Part shown: positions 24,780-35,509 of the stretch, piece after piece
Numbering within the stretch: the stretch's first letter is position 1
How the letters are laid out: each line of letters begins with the position of its first letter
DNA from: Siderastrea siderea
Taxonomy: Eukaryota; Cnidaria; Anthozoa; Scleractinia; Rhizangiidae
Assembly (NCBI GenBank): GCA_964030785.1
Contig: OZ034969.1
Location: 41,355,201 to 41,419,200 of the forward strand
DNA: 64,000 nt
Direction of reading: 5' to 3'
Made by a program: the position numbers and the translations under genes
Notes under the pieces: model-generated
What the model was told of the DNA's origin: nothing
Databases searched by the model: none
Seen by the model: the letters and a program-made list of their open reading frames with translations, nothing else

Positions 24780-25425
24780 ATTGGTAACTGAAGGGTGTTC
24801 TTTAGGTTATCTGATCGACTTCTAAGAAATCAAGTCTATTTGTAATCTAGTTTTTACCAAATTAAATTCTATTTAATCTTTGACTATTTAAAATAATTTT
24901 ATTCTATTTAAAGACTATTTACTTCAAATTATTAAAATTCTAGTTCTATTTGCAATTTATTTTAATTCTATTTAAAATCTAATTGTAAAATTAATTCAAA
25001 ATATATCTATTTGTGTTGTATTTAAGATCTTAAATAGATATATTTATTAATCCAATTCAAATTACAAGTCCACATTTTTATGAAAATAGCATTTAAATAG
25101 CTCTATTTGAAGTCTATCTGTGAACATAAACAAGACAGGTATCTATTTGTGTGCTATTTAGAAAAGCATTATTAAAAATAGATCTATTTAAATTTACAAA
25201 TGTGATGATAAATGAGAAAATAGAACATAAATAGCTGGATTTGAAATCTATTTTAAAACATAAATAGGGAAGAAATCTATTTGTGTGCTATCTAAAAACC
25301 GTGTGGTTTAAAATAGGTCTGTTGCAATTCGTTCCCAGGAATGAAAATAGATTATAAATAGTTCTATGTGAAAACTATTTGCAATCTAAACAGAGGAAAG
25401 TCATCTGTTTGTACTCTATTACAGG
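24780..25425. repeat. AT-rich array of CTATTTG / CAAATAG motifs
   Basis: Roughly 640 bp in which CTATTT, TCTATTTG and their complements recur every 15-30 bases. The orientation shifts from mostly CTATTT-rich on the left to AAATAG plus CTATTTGTGTGCTAT on the right. No terminal repeats were resolved. It could be a decayed element with subterminal repeats. Confidence 0.5.
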
Positions 25426-26595
25426 AAGCTTCCAGTAGTGAAAGGAAATCAATATTGTATTTATGAAAAAATCTACTGGAAAACAACTTTAAATTGATTA
25501 CCACAGCTTCATCTCAGTAGAGTATAAAATTCTGCACCTCTAGATTAACACTATATCATATATTTGTTTCATTTCAATGAGTAGCACTTCAGCATACTCC
25601 GTGGGGCTGAATAACTGTTTATGATTACAACCGTTTGCAGCTGTTATTGACCCTACAAAAAATGAAGGCGACGAATTTATTACCAGTAAAATAGGGCAAC
25701 AATAAGGTTATGGCACATCCTGAATTGCTAAAATCCAAAGTGTTATTTCAACCAAAACAGTGGTTAACCGATTGACCTAGAGATTGAATTGGTTTACCGA
25801 TTGAATTTGAAGGTATATCAATTTCTGCTAGAATTTTGTGAAAAGAGACTAATATGCTTGTTATGATTTTTCACTAAATTGAAGGTGTTGAAAGTACACA
25901 TTGAAATACTGCAGTCTAAGAAAGCAATTTACCTCGATTGTCTCAGCTGTTGCTTCTGATCGATGTGATATCATATATGGTCCTAGTCACTCGCTTCGTA
26001 AAACATTTTCAGAAATATGGCAATCCATAATTTTTGTCTGCATGACAAAAATTGTTCCCAGTCACCACTGAAAGCATCATGCTACTTTGAGATGGGAAAG
26101 CAGACTTCGTTGAAGTAGCGGCCGTGTTGGAAAGTTTTGCAATACATATCTGAGAAGCCTGGGAAGGAATGAGCACTTTCGGTCGGCAGCTAGACCACTG
26201 CGGGCTCGGAGAGCGACCGTTGTAATCACTTCGGTGGAGGCGGAGGAATAATTTCAAGTGAAGAGTTTTCACTTTTTTAAGCTGAAATTATGTACCAGAG
26301 CAACAAAATGTGAATCAACTACTCTTTAAGCTTCTTCAGAAGGAGGTACGTCAAAGCAAATTCTAATTTTGGAAGTCTGCAGGCTTCAAAATGATGATGA
26401 TTTCAGGTGAGGATCGCTCACCATGTGCTATTCGAGAATGTTTTAAAATGTGCAGAATCACTCAAATATAAACTGATTTTGACCACTCAATGTTTTGATG
26501 CAGATCGATATATAGACATAATGCAAGTCTGTGTTCGATTCAACTCAATGTTGTTGAGAGAGAGAGAGCGCTAGCGGCACTTGGACCATCACCAG
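25426..26595. other. No gene seen
   Basis: Intergenic sequence. A short GA run at 26558-26570. The minus-strand frame 26009-26272 has no recognisable domain. Confidence 0.4.
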
Positions 26596-26604
26596 AGGAA
26601 TATC

Positions 26605-26914
26605 CCAGGGTGCATTCCGTGTACGTCCCACGCCGAAGTTACGCCAAGAGTTTCGAAGTTGTACGCCAAGCGGCCGCCGAGGCGCCAACGCTAGGAAAAT
26701 GCTAAGCCAAAGGAAAAACAAAGTCCTCGTGTTCATGTTAATTAACCCATTTACGATATCGTTAATATGAGGAAAGTTTACACCCTCCTTACGCCGCGCT
26801 GGCTCGGTCTTACGCCGCTTTAGGTCAAAGACCACGATCGTACGCCAGTACGCCGAGCGATTTGGATACCCACGCCGAAGATCTTCTGGGAAACGTACAC
26901 AAAATGCAGCCTGG
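26605..26914. mobile_element. 310-bp MITE, ~8-bp target duplication
   Basis: Ends CCAGGGTGCATTCCGTGTAC (26605) and the complement at 26914 match with few mismatches. Flanks GGAATATC (26597-26604) and GGAATAGC (26915-26922) agree at 7 of 8 positions. Inside are several TTACGCC and ACGCCGAAG motifs. The 8-bp duplication would fit a hAT-type source. No gene inside. Confidence 0.75.
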
Positions 26915-26924
26915 GGAATAGCAA

Positions 26925-27560
26925 GTCACTAATAGGGGCTGCTCAATCAGCTAAGTTGCTTAATAACATGGCACTAAATTCCGTCGTTGCCCTTTTTCTT
27001 TGGATCGTGCGACAGTTCAGGGACCGCGCGAGGGGTGGGCTGAGGGGGCTTTAGCCCCCCCACTTTTTGGCGTCCTAAAAAAAATGATAATGAGGAAGTC
27101 GGAAAATTTATTAGTGAGTGATTAGTTTCAGGGTTAACCAGTATTTAGTTTTCCCCAGTTAGATCTAACTTTCATATGGACCAAACAAAAATGGAAGAGA
27201 CACGGAATACTCTACAAGAGTTCAAATCGCCTCGCTATCATTTGGCTTCGGATTAGTTGAAAATCAATCTAGGGGACTCTATCTTGAAGAGTTTGGACCT
27301 GCTCAGATCTTAATTACAATCCACGGAAGTTGAAACTTGCGCTGTCGTTTGGGCTCTAACTCTTGTGAGCTCTCATTGACCGTCTTTCTGCTCCCAAAGA
27401 GTTTGAACCTCACCTTTGTCGACTCTCGTTCTTGTCTAGCCCGGGCATTGAAAACTGTAGTCTGTCTCCAGATAGGGTTATCGGCAACAGTGTACCTAGA
27501 TATTTGCTGGAAGTCAACGTGACTTCTTCAAGCCTCTCTATGCATGTAAACTTTGTAACT
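26925..27560. other. No gene seen; small GGGGGCT/AGCCCCC hairpin
   Basis: Only a short hairpin (27038-27060) and nondescript sequence. No supported frame. Confidence 0.4.
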
Positions 27561-27565
27561 AGGAT

Positions 27566-27770
27566 GAGGGTCCACAATAGGTTTGGCGGGATGCGGGATT
27601 TGGCTGATTTTTGTGGCGATATTCGGGATGGGAGCTGAAAACGGGAGCGGGAAGCGGGAATTTCAATTAAGAGCGGGAGCAGGATTTTGTGTTATTAAGG
27701 GGTCGGGATGCGAGAATCGCAAGGGAAGAGTAGCGGGATACGGTATTACAATTTTTGTGAGACTGCATGA
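27566..27770. repeat. GCGGGAT-rich degenerate repeat with distant inverted partner
   Basis: Starts with GAGGGTCCACAATAG and continues with many GCGGGAT, GGGATGCG and GGGAGC units. The same 15-bp block recurs at 29029-29043, followed by CCCGCCATCCCG units (29050-29130), the complement of the left repeat. The two therefore bracket about 1.4 kb in inverted arrangement, although the 15-bp block itself is direct. Confidence 0.55.
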
Positions 27771-27774
27771 TTTG

Positions 27775-28640
27775 ACCAGCTCAGGCTGATAGAAATGGAT
27801 CGTTTGTGAATGAAGTGTGTCGGCTTTCAAGTAATGAATTGATCACGGAAGAGTAGGCTGCAGGTCAGGCTATTATGAACCCTTTTGTGATGTTTTGTGT
27901 TGATTTCGGAAAGGGGTATCAAGTCACATGCCGTGTTGCATTTCTTGGCCTCGTCTTAACTTTTCCCACCCTTTCCGATTGAAGCTTTGTTGGAGCATCT
28001 ATGATCAGCTATGGTTAGTCTAGCCAGGCAACAGTTTTTGGCGGTCGCCAAAAACGAGGAATTCGGCATCATAAATTTTGTTGCTAAATATTATGAAAAG
28101 AGTGCAAGCAGGAATGTGTCTCTTTGAAAAAAAAATTCCCGAAAAGAAATGTACTGAAAGCGAGTAATATAAAGACGCTGAAAGCTTCAAAATAAACTGT
28201 GAGTTAGGTGAGTCCACTTTTATAAATCTTTTGTTACATTTCGTTTTTGTATACCTCATAACTGGACCGATCTTGCATGACCTTTGTGCCCCTAGCCTTG
28301 TCTAAGGACACAACCCATTTATATACAGCTGGATTTACATAGGGAAACATTGTGGAAAAAACGTTTGTCTCTAAGGAAACGCCGACCTTCAGATCAAACC
28401 CAAGGCGCGCTTACCACCCTACAACTTGAACAACCACCATTTCACTTACATACTGAGTAGGCTGTCTTCCAAAAAAAGGAAGGACCGAGAATAGGCAGAA
28501 TGTCGTAGCAAACAATCTTTGTCAATTTTACCTTTCACTCATACCTGGACAAGAAAACGGTAAAACAGGTTTAGAACAGAAGAACACAAACGAAAAACTT
28601 TTTACCTTCATTTATAGTGGCGATATTTAATTTTACATCG
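27775..28640. other. No gene seen
   Basis: AT-rich intergenic sequence with no supported frame and no repeat that I could define. Confidence 0.4.
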
Positions 28641-28649
28641 AACATAAAA

Positions 28650-29345
28650 ACGCGTTTACTTGTCGTCTATCCATTGAATAAAGGTATGTGAGATTTTCAT
28701 CGTGAAAGTAGGAATAAGAACAGCCAGGATGTTTCCAAAATAATGTGCCTGGGTCTCTTCTTTCATCTGTACACACATTTTAAGACGTATCCGGCACGGT
28801 GCAAACCTTGATGTATCCCCATTTAGGATCTCAAACTCAAAAACAGTTTTCTTAAAACTTGTGCAAGCAAACCTGTTATCATTACAGAATAGGGCCAACT
28901 GAGAAAAGTGAGCTAAGTGTCATGAAATATATAACTTCACCAAATTCAGTCTGTTGATATGTCCTGACTTCTGAACGCCTTATTTGTCATCGTTAAGAGC
29001 GAAAGAGATATTTCGGCAGCTATCCTAGAGGGTCCACAATAGGGTTCTCAGATCCCGCCATCCCGCCTATTTTTTCCTGTTAATCCCGCCATCCCGTCCT
29101 TCTTTACGTCGAAATCCCGATCCCGCCGAAATGTTTAAATAGTTTTCTATTTAAGAATAATAGACTCCGACTCCTTAACAAAATGCAATTTTTCGTATTC
29201 TGAGTAAACCTAAACATTCCACCCGCATTCTGTACATTTTGTTATCGTGGGTAAATAACAGAGCGAAAGGAATTATCTCCAAACTAAGAAAACAGTAACT
29301 GTATATTGTCTTCTATTTCGGATTAGGTCACTAAAACGTGTTCTA
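28650..29345. repeat. Interspersed repeat related to 46205-46580
   Basis: 28755-28880 shares ordered blocks with 46425-46550 in the same orientation (CTTTCATCT, TTAAGACGTA, CATTTAG, CTCAAACT, CTTGAAACTTGT-like). 29281-29340 shares ACTGTATATTGTCTTCTAT with the complement of 46215-46260. The parts are rearranged between the copies, as in a decayed long-TIR element. Confidence 0.6.
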
Positions 29346-29499
29346 AGTAACGACATTATTAATCAGTGGTAAGTCGAAGAGTTTGATACCCTTAGCATAC
29401 TTTGATCCGTTACTTATTAGTGTGTATTAAGGTTACAAACCAGGACACCTCCTGGTATAAACTGTTTATAAAAAAGATCGGTGTTTACTGTTCACAGCT

Positions 29500-30900
29500 A
29501 TTTAACCAGTAGACTCAACAATATCTTCCTTCCTATGCTTTACATCATCACAAAACTCAAGAATGGAGTTTGTCATCGCCTTCGCAACCGGTTGAGTTCG
29601 AAGCATTATGTAACCACAACTAACAATACTCTCCACGACTCATAGACGATCTCGCACGCTAAACAAAATGGCATTTCAATCTCCCTTTCTATGTCATTTA
29701 TAATGGTAGTAAAAGACAACCAACTAGTGGATACTATAATCGTTTTGCTTCCGTTAAAAAACGCATCAACTACATAAACAATAATACATTTTTGCAATAT
29801 GTTACTTGTCTTGCTTTATTTCAAACAGTACCCATACTTCACACACAAGGTTTTTCTTTTACACTCTCCAATCTGCCAGCTTCCACTACATTCTCAGAAA
29901 TACTACCCTTAATAAACACCGCCCTTCTCGACCAAATGTCCTTAAAAACAGCGAATAAACATTACAACACCTACCTTTAATTATCCTCGATAATCCGCAA
30001 AACTCAAAACAACAACATTACGCTCCTTTGTACGATTACTTTTTTCGTAACGAGACTGAACTACTTCAAAGAACTAAAACAGACTTATAGGCCTTCGCTA
30101 ACCTCCTTTACACAATCACCCGCGCACATCCTCTATCTAATCAATGTCATCATCTTACAAAACAAATCAATCATCTTTACCTCCACAACACCTCTTACAA
30201 ATGACAGTCGGTTCTCCCATGAATCACCTATATAAATCTATCCGCTTCATCATAGCTACAAATGAAAAATTCACCTTAAAACTCTTCAACAGAGCTACTG
30301 TGACCAAAGAAATGTCGCGTATATGACACATTTCCTTTGAGAACTTTCTCGCTTAATGACCTCTGAACGAATTCTACCCACACACTTCAATTAAATCAAT
30401 GTTAACATATTACCCAAGAATGTCCAGAATTCAAGGCATTGATTAACTGATGAAATGGGAAACCTTAAAGGATTTTCAAACTGACATTCCACTCAATCAT
30501 TGATTTTTGGATATGACCCCAACCTGTCAAGTTGGAAGCACTGTCGAACCACTGTTAACAATAGTTTCCATAAGTCATCGACAATCTCCCAGGCTAAGAA
30601 CTCAGTAAAGCAACACCACATACAAAACTATTTCTATGCCCACATACTGACAACGTGCACAAAGCAACACAACATACAAAACTATTTTTATGCCGACATA
30701 TTGACAACCTGCACAACTCCAAAGTTCTCACTAGCCTTTGTAATCACTGCCCCTTAGAAACGAAATCTCCTAAAAAACAGCGAAATAAACAATTCAACAA
30801 TTACCTTTACTCAACTTCAATACACCGCAAAACTCAAAACAACAAAATTACACTTCACACTTTCAATCTCGTAAAATACACGTCATTATAACGAGCCTGA
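29500..30900. repeat. Internally duplicated AT-rich segment
   Basis: Blocks around 29930-30030 (AAAACAGCGAA, CCGCAAAACTCAAAACAACA) recur at 30770-30850. Blocks near 29610-29660 (CTCATAGACGATCTC) recur near 30560-30600 as diverged copies. The interval is a degenerate direct duplication of about 0.85 kb period. No coding frame is supported. Confidence 0.5.
30607..30714. repeat. 54-bp tandem duplication
   Basis: Two adjacent copies (30607-30660 and 30661-30714) start AAAGCAACACCACATACAAA and differ at a handful of positions. The low divergence suggests a recent event within the older duplicated segment. Confidence 0.85.
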
Positions 30901-30966
30901 TCATTTAAAGCCCGCGCGGAGACTAAGTCTACTGTCTACCGTCAATTCAGGAATGTGCTACCAATT

Positions 30967-31010
30967 TTATTAGACGGCAGCGACGTTTGAGACGTCGCGC
31001 CGCCTAATAA
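30967..31010. repeat. Short hairpin
   Basis: Arms TTATTAGACGGCAGCGACGT and its near complement (ACGTCGCGCCGCCTAATAA) flank a TTGAG loop. Function unknown; probably a fragment of a fold-back element. Confidence 0.6.
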
Positions 31011-31164
31011 AGTCTAGAAACGGGCACTAGATTAGTTCAACGGAACAAGAGGGAAGCCTAATATGCTTACCTTCCTTTCTAGAACAGGCGGTGACCACTC
31101 AAGAAAAGGCTTTTCAAATCACTACTATTGCCCAAGGGACGTTTTCTCGCACTTTAGTAGTTCG

Positions 31165-31610
31165 TATACCTGCCAACTCTCACGCATTATGCGTGAGTCT
31201 CACGCCCGTGGATCAAAGACATCGATCTCATGCATCGACGACAATTTCTCACTACTGACTCACAAATCTGGAAGACTTGTTCTTTAACACATTAGCAACA
31301 AAAATTCAATTCAATTCCCCGGAAATTATATTTCAATAAACGGCGCTTAAAGTTGAGTTTGAGTCCTAAATAACAAGCGATCAAGATCGCGCCGAGATTT
31401 CAAGCTTCGCACTGCGACATTCGGCAACCTCCGGAAGTCAACGGAATATCTTCGGCAACCTCCGGAAGTCATCGGATTATCTTCGGCAATGTTCGGAAGT
31501 CGTCGAAACATTTCGGCAATGTTCGGAAGTCGTCGGATATTTTTCGGAAATTCGGGTAATATGGATACGAAAATCTCACGCATTTGACTAAGGAAAAGTT
31601 GGCAGGTATA
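31165..31610. mobile_element. 446-bp MITE (TATACCTGCCAACT) with AGTTCG duplication
   Basis: Perfect 14-bp termini TATACCTGCCAACT, flanked on both sides by AGTTCG (31159-31164, 31611-31616). A TCACGCAT block lies next to each end. The interior 31425-31550 contains four diverged copies of a ~32-bp unit with TTCGGCAA and CGGAAGTC. No gene. Confidence 0.85.
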
Positions 31611-31644
31611 AGTTCGAAGAAGACTTAAAAAAGCAAGCAAAGCC

Positions 31645-32080
31645 AGGAGCCCATTACCTGGAGCGTCCAACTTGCATACTGCGTCTGTGAAACGGCATTT
31701 TCACAAGTGAATTTATTTTTAGATAAGCTTTTCCCGCGAATTGGTTGAAATAGCCAATCATAAAGCGATTGCGTAATTAATAATAGACTGAGTACGAAAC
31801 TACGACAACTCGTCTACGCTGGAAATAAACATAACGGATACAAGTGACCAGCAAGGAATCTTTATCGGAGTGTTCTGACAGTATTTCAAGCGATAATTTC
31901 AGTATTTATAAGGGAAGTAGTAGCTTAGATTTAATGCAGACGTCATCGGAAACAGTCATTTTCGCGGGAAAAGCCAGTCGATTATGGCTCCTGGAAAAGC
32001 TTATCTTAAAATAAACCTACTTCTAAAAACGCCGTTGCACGAATTTATGGCAGTTGGACGCTCCGGGTAATGGGCTCCTG
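31645..32080. mobile_element. 436-bp TIR element, GCAAAGCC target duplication
   Basis: Imperfect inverted termini of about 100 bp start AGGAGCCCATTACC. GCAAAGCC flanks both ends (31637-31644 and 32081-32088). The 8-bp duplication fits a hAT-type non-autonomous element. Internal arms share GATAAGCTTTTCC. No transposase. Confidence 0.85.
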
Positions 32081-32661
32081 GCAAAGCCTAATATATTGTA
32101 GACAGCAGTCGACATAAAGAAGCCACAGGCTTACCACCCTGTTGCGGACGTACGTCCTGTGCGAAATGGCCGCTTCGGTTGTGTACAATGTATTTTGTGA
32201 ATACGGTATAATTAACGGCTTTTCGATCAAATAAAAGTCAAATAAAAACGCTTAGAAACATGAACACTGCGCTAATGTTTGTTATTATGGGCTTGGTTTG
32301 TCAATTTAAGCTCCGAGAGGCGGTTTTAGAAACTTGAAGTTTGACCTACTCAATAAATATAAGAGGGTCCTGAAGGAGCATAATGGGAGCTGGGATTTGG
32401 CTATTTTGGCACCGGGAAAATGGGGTTTGAGACACTTGGGCTGGGAATTGGCGACTGGGAAGGGGAAAAACGTAGTGTATGATGGGAATGGGAAAGACGT
32501 CCTATTAAATCTACAAATCATTTGAAACTCTTATTTAGAACATGGTCACACCCACTCAGCCAATCTGTGTCCAGCATTCGATGCTCTACATTCCATAGAC
32601 TGTCTTAAATTATGTAAAGTGACGGTGGCTTTGAAGCACAGGGAAATTTCGGGGTAAAATT

Positions 32662-32820
32662 ACAGAGAATTTCTGCATTCATCATTGTTCATTAGTGGTT
32701 CTATATAGAGCACACTAATGAGGCATTGTTTTCCTTTGTTTGGAAGCCTCATTAGTATGCTCTATAAAGAGCATACCAATGTCTAAGTAGAAACTACTAA
32801 TGAATGCACAAATTCTCTGT
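32662..32820. mobile_element. 159-bp fold-back element
   Basis: Arms beginning ACAGAGAATTTCTGCATTCA (32662) and the complement ending at 32820 continue inward through ATTAGTNGTT-like, TATAGAGCA and CTAATGAGGC blocks, leaving a loop of about 20 bases. No clear target duplication. Confidence 0.75.
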
Positions 32821-33283
32821 GGATATTTATAACTAAATCGATAAAAACAACAGCTTTAACGGCGATGTCAAAAAAATAACAAAAAATGCAATCTTGTTAT
32901 AGCAAAGCAAAAAGCAAATCGAAAGAAAAACCGTTACTTTACAGCTTTGCATGAAATAAGAAATGTTCAGACCTTAATTGAAATAGAAGAACAGACTTGT
33001 TTCTCCACGTTTGCCGGACTACGTGTGTTATACTTGAACTTGTCATTGGTCTCTTGGCTTTCCCCGCGGGTTCCCCACTTGCTGGTGCCGGTGGTTGTAG
33101 CACGTCGAAGACAGCTTTCACCAATGTAAATCCAGCAAATCTTGTGGGGCAATCACTGCCTCGAATTCCTCAATTTCCGTGTATTGGCTCATGGCTGTTT
33201 ACGCATCAACTTTCAAAAATAAAAACAATATAGTACAACGATTATATAACGAAAAAAGGAAAACTTAGTTCTTATTAACCTAG

Positions 33284-33375
33284 CGGGAGGTCTGTATGGG
33301 AGAATCTTGACCGAGGTCGCCAGTACAGACCGAACGCAGTGAGGTCTGTACCAGCGACCGAGGTCAAGATTCTTC
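33284..33375. repeat. Long hairpin (AGGTCTGTATGG ... CCATACAGACC)
   Basis: The arm from AGGTCTGTATGGGAGAATCT through GACCGAGGTCGC is matched by its complement ending at 33375, with an inner GTACAGACC/GGTCTGTAC pair. TTATTAACC and GGTTAATAA bracket it. It sits immediately left of the Crypton-like segment and may be its terminal structure. Confidence 0.75.
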
Positions 33376-33407
33376 CATACAGACCGACCTAGCTCGGTTA
33401 ATAAGAA

Positions 33408-34595
33408 GTTTATTATATGGCCAAACAAGAAATCAAAAGGACAAAAAATAAACATTAATTTTTTCCCAGCGCGGGCTCAAGCATTTAGCTGGCTTACTTC
33501 TGTCACTAGTCTCCAGTCCAAACGGGACAAAAGTCCAGCTTTGTACAAACTTCGTCAATGAACGAAGACAAAATAACCGTTCTTTTTCATATGGGCTCAA
33601 TGAAAAAGCTTGTGGTTAAACAACAATTTATGGAAAGTGACCAAAGGTGCAACGAATTTTAATCGATCGATCAGCGATCAGTTCTCATTTAGCCTTGCGA
33701 TCTTCGACTGATCACCACAAAAAACGTTGCTGTTGAATGTGCAGCCTTCGAACTTGTCAATATGCGCTGCGGCAAAAATTGCCTGAGGCTGGATTTGTTG
33801 GACTGTGAAGACATTTTGATGTGTTGTAGTGGAAGCACTGATTTGGTTTTCTTCGGACTGAGCGGATGTACGTGGCCCACGATTCAAGACAGGAGACATT
33901 TATCGCTGTCGCTTCAGAGATGCTGAATGTAGCTGTCGAGGGTTTTCAAATTTTTATCACCGCTAAGCTGTGCAACGAATTTTGGCTGAACGTCTGCTTC
34001 GAGGAGTCGTCCAACACTGGTCCTCCTAACGGAGTGATTAGAAACCTTCTTCTTGTTTGTGTCATCGAGTTTGGCTTAATGTATACACGGTTCGTACTCG
34101 GTGTCATCTTGTTTTGCGAAAGGAGATGAAAAATTTGGACAAAAGAAGGACGAGCTCTTTGGCAGGTATGTTTACAATTGCTCTAGACTCTTTCATTAAC
34201 TCACAAAGTTTCGTCCATGCGTTTAAGTCGCTCTTAGTTTTGTATTGAGTGTTTCTGGATTTCTGTGCTTGCAAAAGCTTCTCAATTTCGACTTCATCTT
34301 CGCGCGTAGCTTCCTCGGCTGAACTCAAATTTGCCAACGTTTGCTCATTCTCTTTACTTGCTAAATTTCCTCGCTGTCTACTGGTTCTTCCATTTAGTAT
34401 TACTAACAGGAACAAGCCAATTTGTTTGTACTTTTTTGTTTGTAACTTTTTGAGGGCAAATGTTAGAACAACATCGGTCTAGATGCCGGTCTAGATGGGA
34501 AAATCTAGACCGCGGTCAATATCGATTTTAGCCAATCAAATTCTTCTATTTGGTTGCTTCCAGTCCTTTTGAGACACGGCCATATAATAATAAAC
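33408..34595 (-). mobile_element. Deleted Crypton-like (tyrosine recombinase) element
   Basis: A recombinase relic on the minus strand is bracketed by inverted copies of GTTTATTATATGGCC (33408-33422) and GGCCATATAATAATAAAC (34578-34595). A small GGTCTAGAT/ATCTAGACC hairpin (34494-34515) lies near the right side. The bracketing repeats may belong to a host-wide repeat rather than to the Crypton itself, so the borders are tentative. Confidence 0.55.
33678..34415 (-). pseudogene. Crypton-type tyrosine recombinase (DUF3504-like), core deleted
   Basis: The N-terminal part (frame 34104-34415) contains KTKSDLNAWTKLCE and NIPAKELVLLLSKFFIS, the SAM-like arm-binding segment of DUF3504/KCTD1-type recombinases encoded by Crypton elements. 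After a frame change at about 34110, 33917-34065 gives the C-terminal catalytic box: SNHSVRRTS (His-x-x-Arg) and LSGDKNLKTLDSY with the nucleophile Tyr. The second active-site position, normally His, is Asp here. A third frame (33678-33899) matches the family tail (FEGCTFN). The segment holding the first catalytic Arg is absent. The product cannot be active. Confidence 0.7.
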
Positions 34596-34629
34596 AATAC
34601 TAACAATTAAACGTAATTACAAGGTGTAG

Positions 34630-34819
34630 TAGCCTGTTCCAGGCGTTCAGATAGTGGAGCGCGAGCGAAAAAGAAAGCGAGCGAACGAGCGGGAAAAAAG
34701 CGAGCGGAGACTGAGGAAGAGGACGTCCTCTTCCCCAGTCTCCCCTCGTTTTTTTCCCGCTCTTTCGCTCGCTTTCTTTTTCGCTCGCGCTCCACTATCT
34801 GAACGCCTGGAACAGGCTA
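34630..34819. mobile_element. 190-bp fold-back MITE with perfect 9-bp target duplication
   Basis: The element is one long palindrome: two ~95-bp arms starting TAGCCTGTTCCAGGCGTTCA that meet at GAGGACGTCCTC, differing at only a few positions. AAGGTGTAG is present on both sides (34621-34629, 34820-34828). The Arg/Lys/Glu-rich frames across it are artefacts. The 9-bp duplication points to mobilisation by a Mutator-like transposase. Confidence 0.92.
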
Positions 34820-35253
34820 AAGGTGTAGATACAGGTACAACACTAAATAAATGAACGATACAAGGCAAAAATTTGACAGAAGACCGGAAATATGCTACTA
34901 TAAAAATAATTAACAAAAGATGACAGATGAGACTAAAAACTACTAATTCAAAAAGATGACATTTGCAATGCGGCAAAAGAAAGAGCAGTCAAAAGGAAAG
35001 CAACCTACGTTTACGCAAACATGGATCATAACAAAATCCCAAATCGAGGCCTTTGGAGCCCCAAAGGGCCTTAAACAATAATGACCGTAATAAGTTCCCC
35101 GGACAGGGCCTTTGAGTATACCCAACACCTAAGAGGCTGACAAAATCTTCCTTCAACGAGTTTTAATTCCATGCAGTGAGGCTTGGACTGTGAATCTTTG
35201 ATCCTTCTGACGCAGTGGGATTCTATGTTGGCCTGAGGCAACTATTAACTGTA

Positions 35254-35270
35254 TATATATATATATAATT
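35254..35270. repeat. (TA)n microsatellite
   Basis: TA dinucleotide run. Further short ATATAT runs lie at 35468-35480 and 35496-35504, bracketing the ribozyme-bearing segment. Confidence 0.8.
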
Positions 35271-35364
35271 CAGTTAAATGTTCACCGGCGAAGCCAATAC
35301 AGTGCTCTACTTGCAGCGAAGGAGCGGAATAAACCAGTTGGTGAACTACTCAAATCTTGAGTGA

Positions 35365-35435
35365 ATGGACATTTAATACAAGCTTGTTTCGTAGGCCACC
35401 GAAGAGGTGACCCACTCATCAGTTAAACTCCATCT
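35365..35435 (-). ncRNA. Type I hammerhead ribozyme (Penelope-like element type)
   Basis: Read on the minus strand, the core is CUGAUGA (35416-35422), a 10-bp stem II with a 5-nt UCUUC loop in which every position pairs (two G-U wobbles), then GAAA. A very short self-complementary stem III follows (ACAAG/CUUGU) and then the cleavage triplet GUA. Stem I forms between UUUAA, just 5' of CUGAUGA, and UUAAA, just 3' of the cleavage site. All invariant core positions are present. Minimal stem III hammerheads of this kind are known from the terminal repeats of Penelope-like retroelements. No RT was recognised nearby, so this may be a solo terminal repeat. Confidence 0.85.
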
Positions 35436-35509
35436 TACACTGAGTCGTTTAAGTCTACATCATTGTTTATATATATATAAACATCATTATTACATATATA
35501 TATACTCAC

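Noticed and set aside
30440..30470. CTGATGA followed by GAAAC, a possible second hammerhead
   Set aside because: There is no pairable stem II between the two boxes and no stem I or III.
34607..34976. Arg/Lys/Glu-rich frames on both strands
   Set aside because: They lie across the 34630-34819 palindrome, and the mirrored peptides on the two strands are a direct result of the fold-back.
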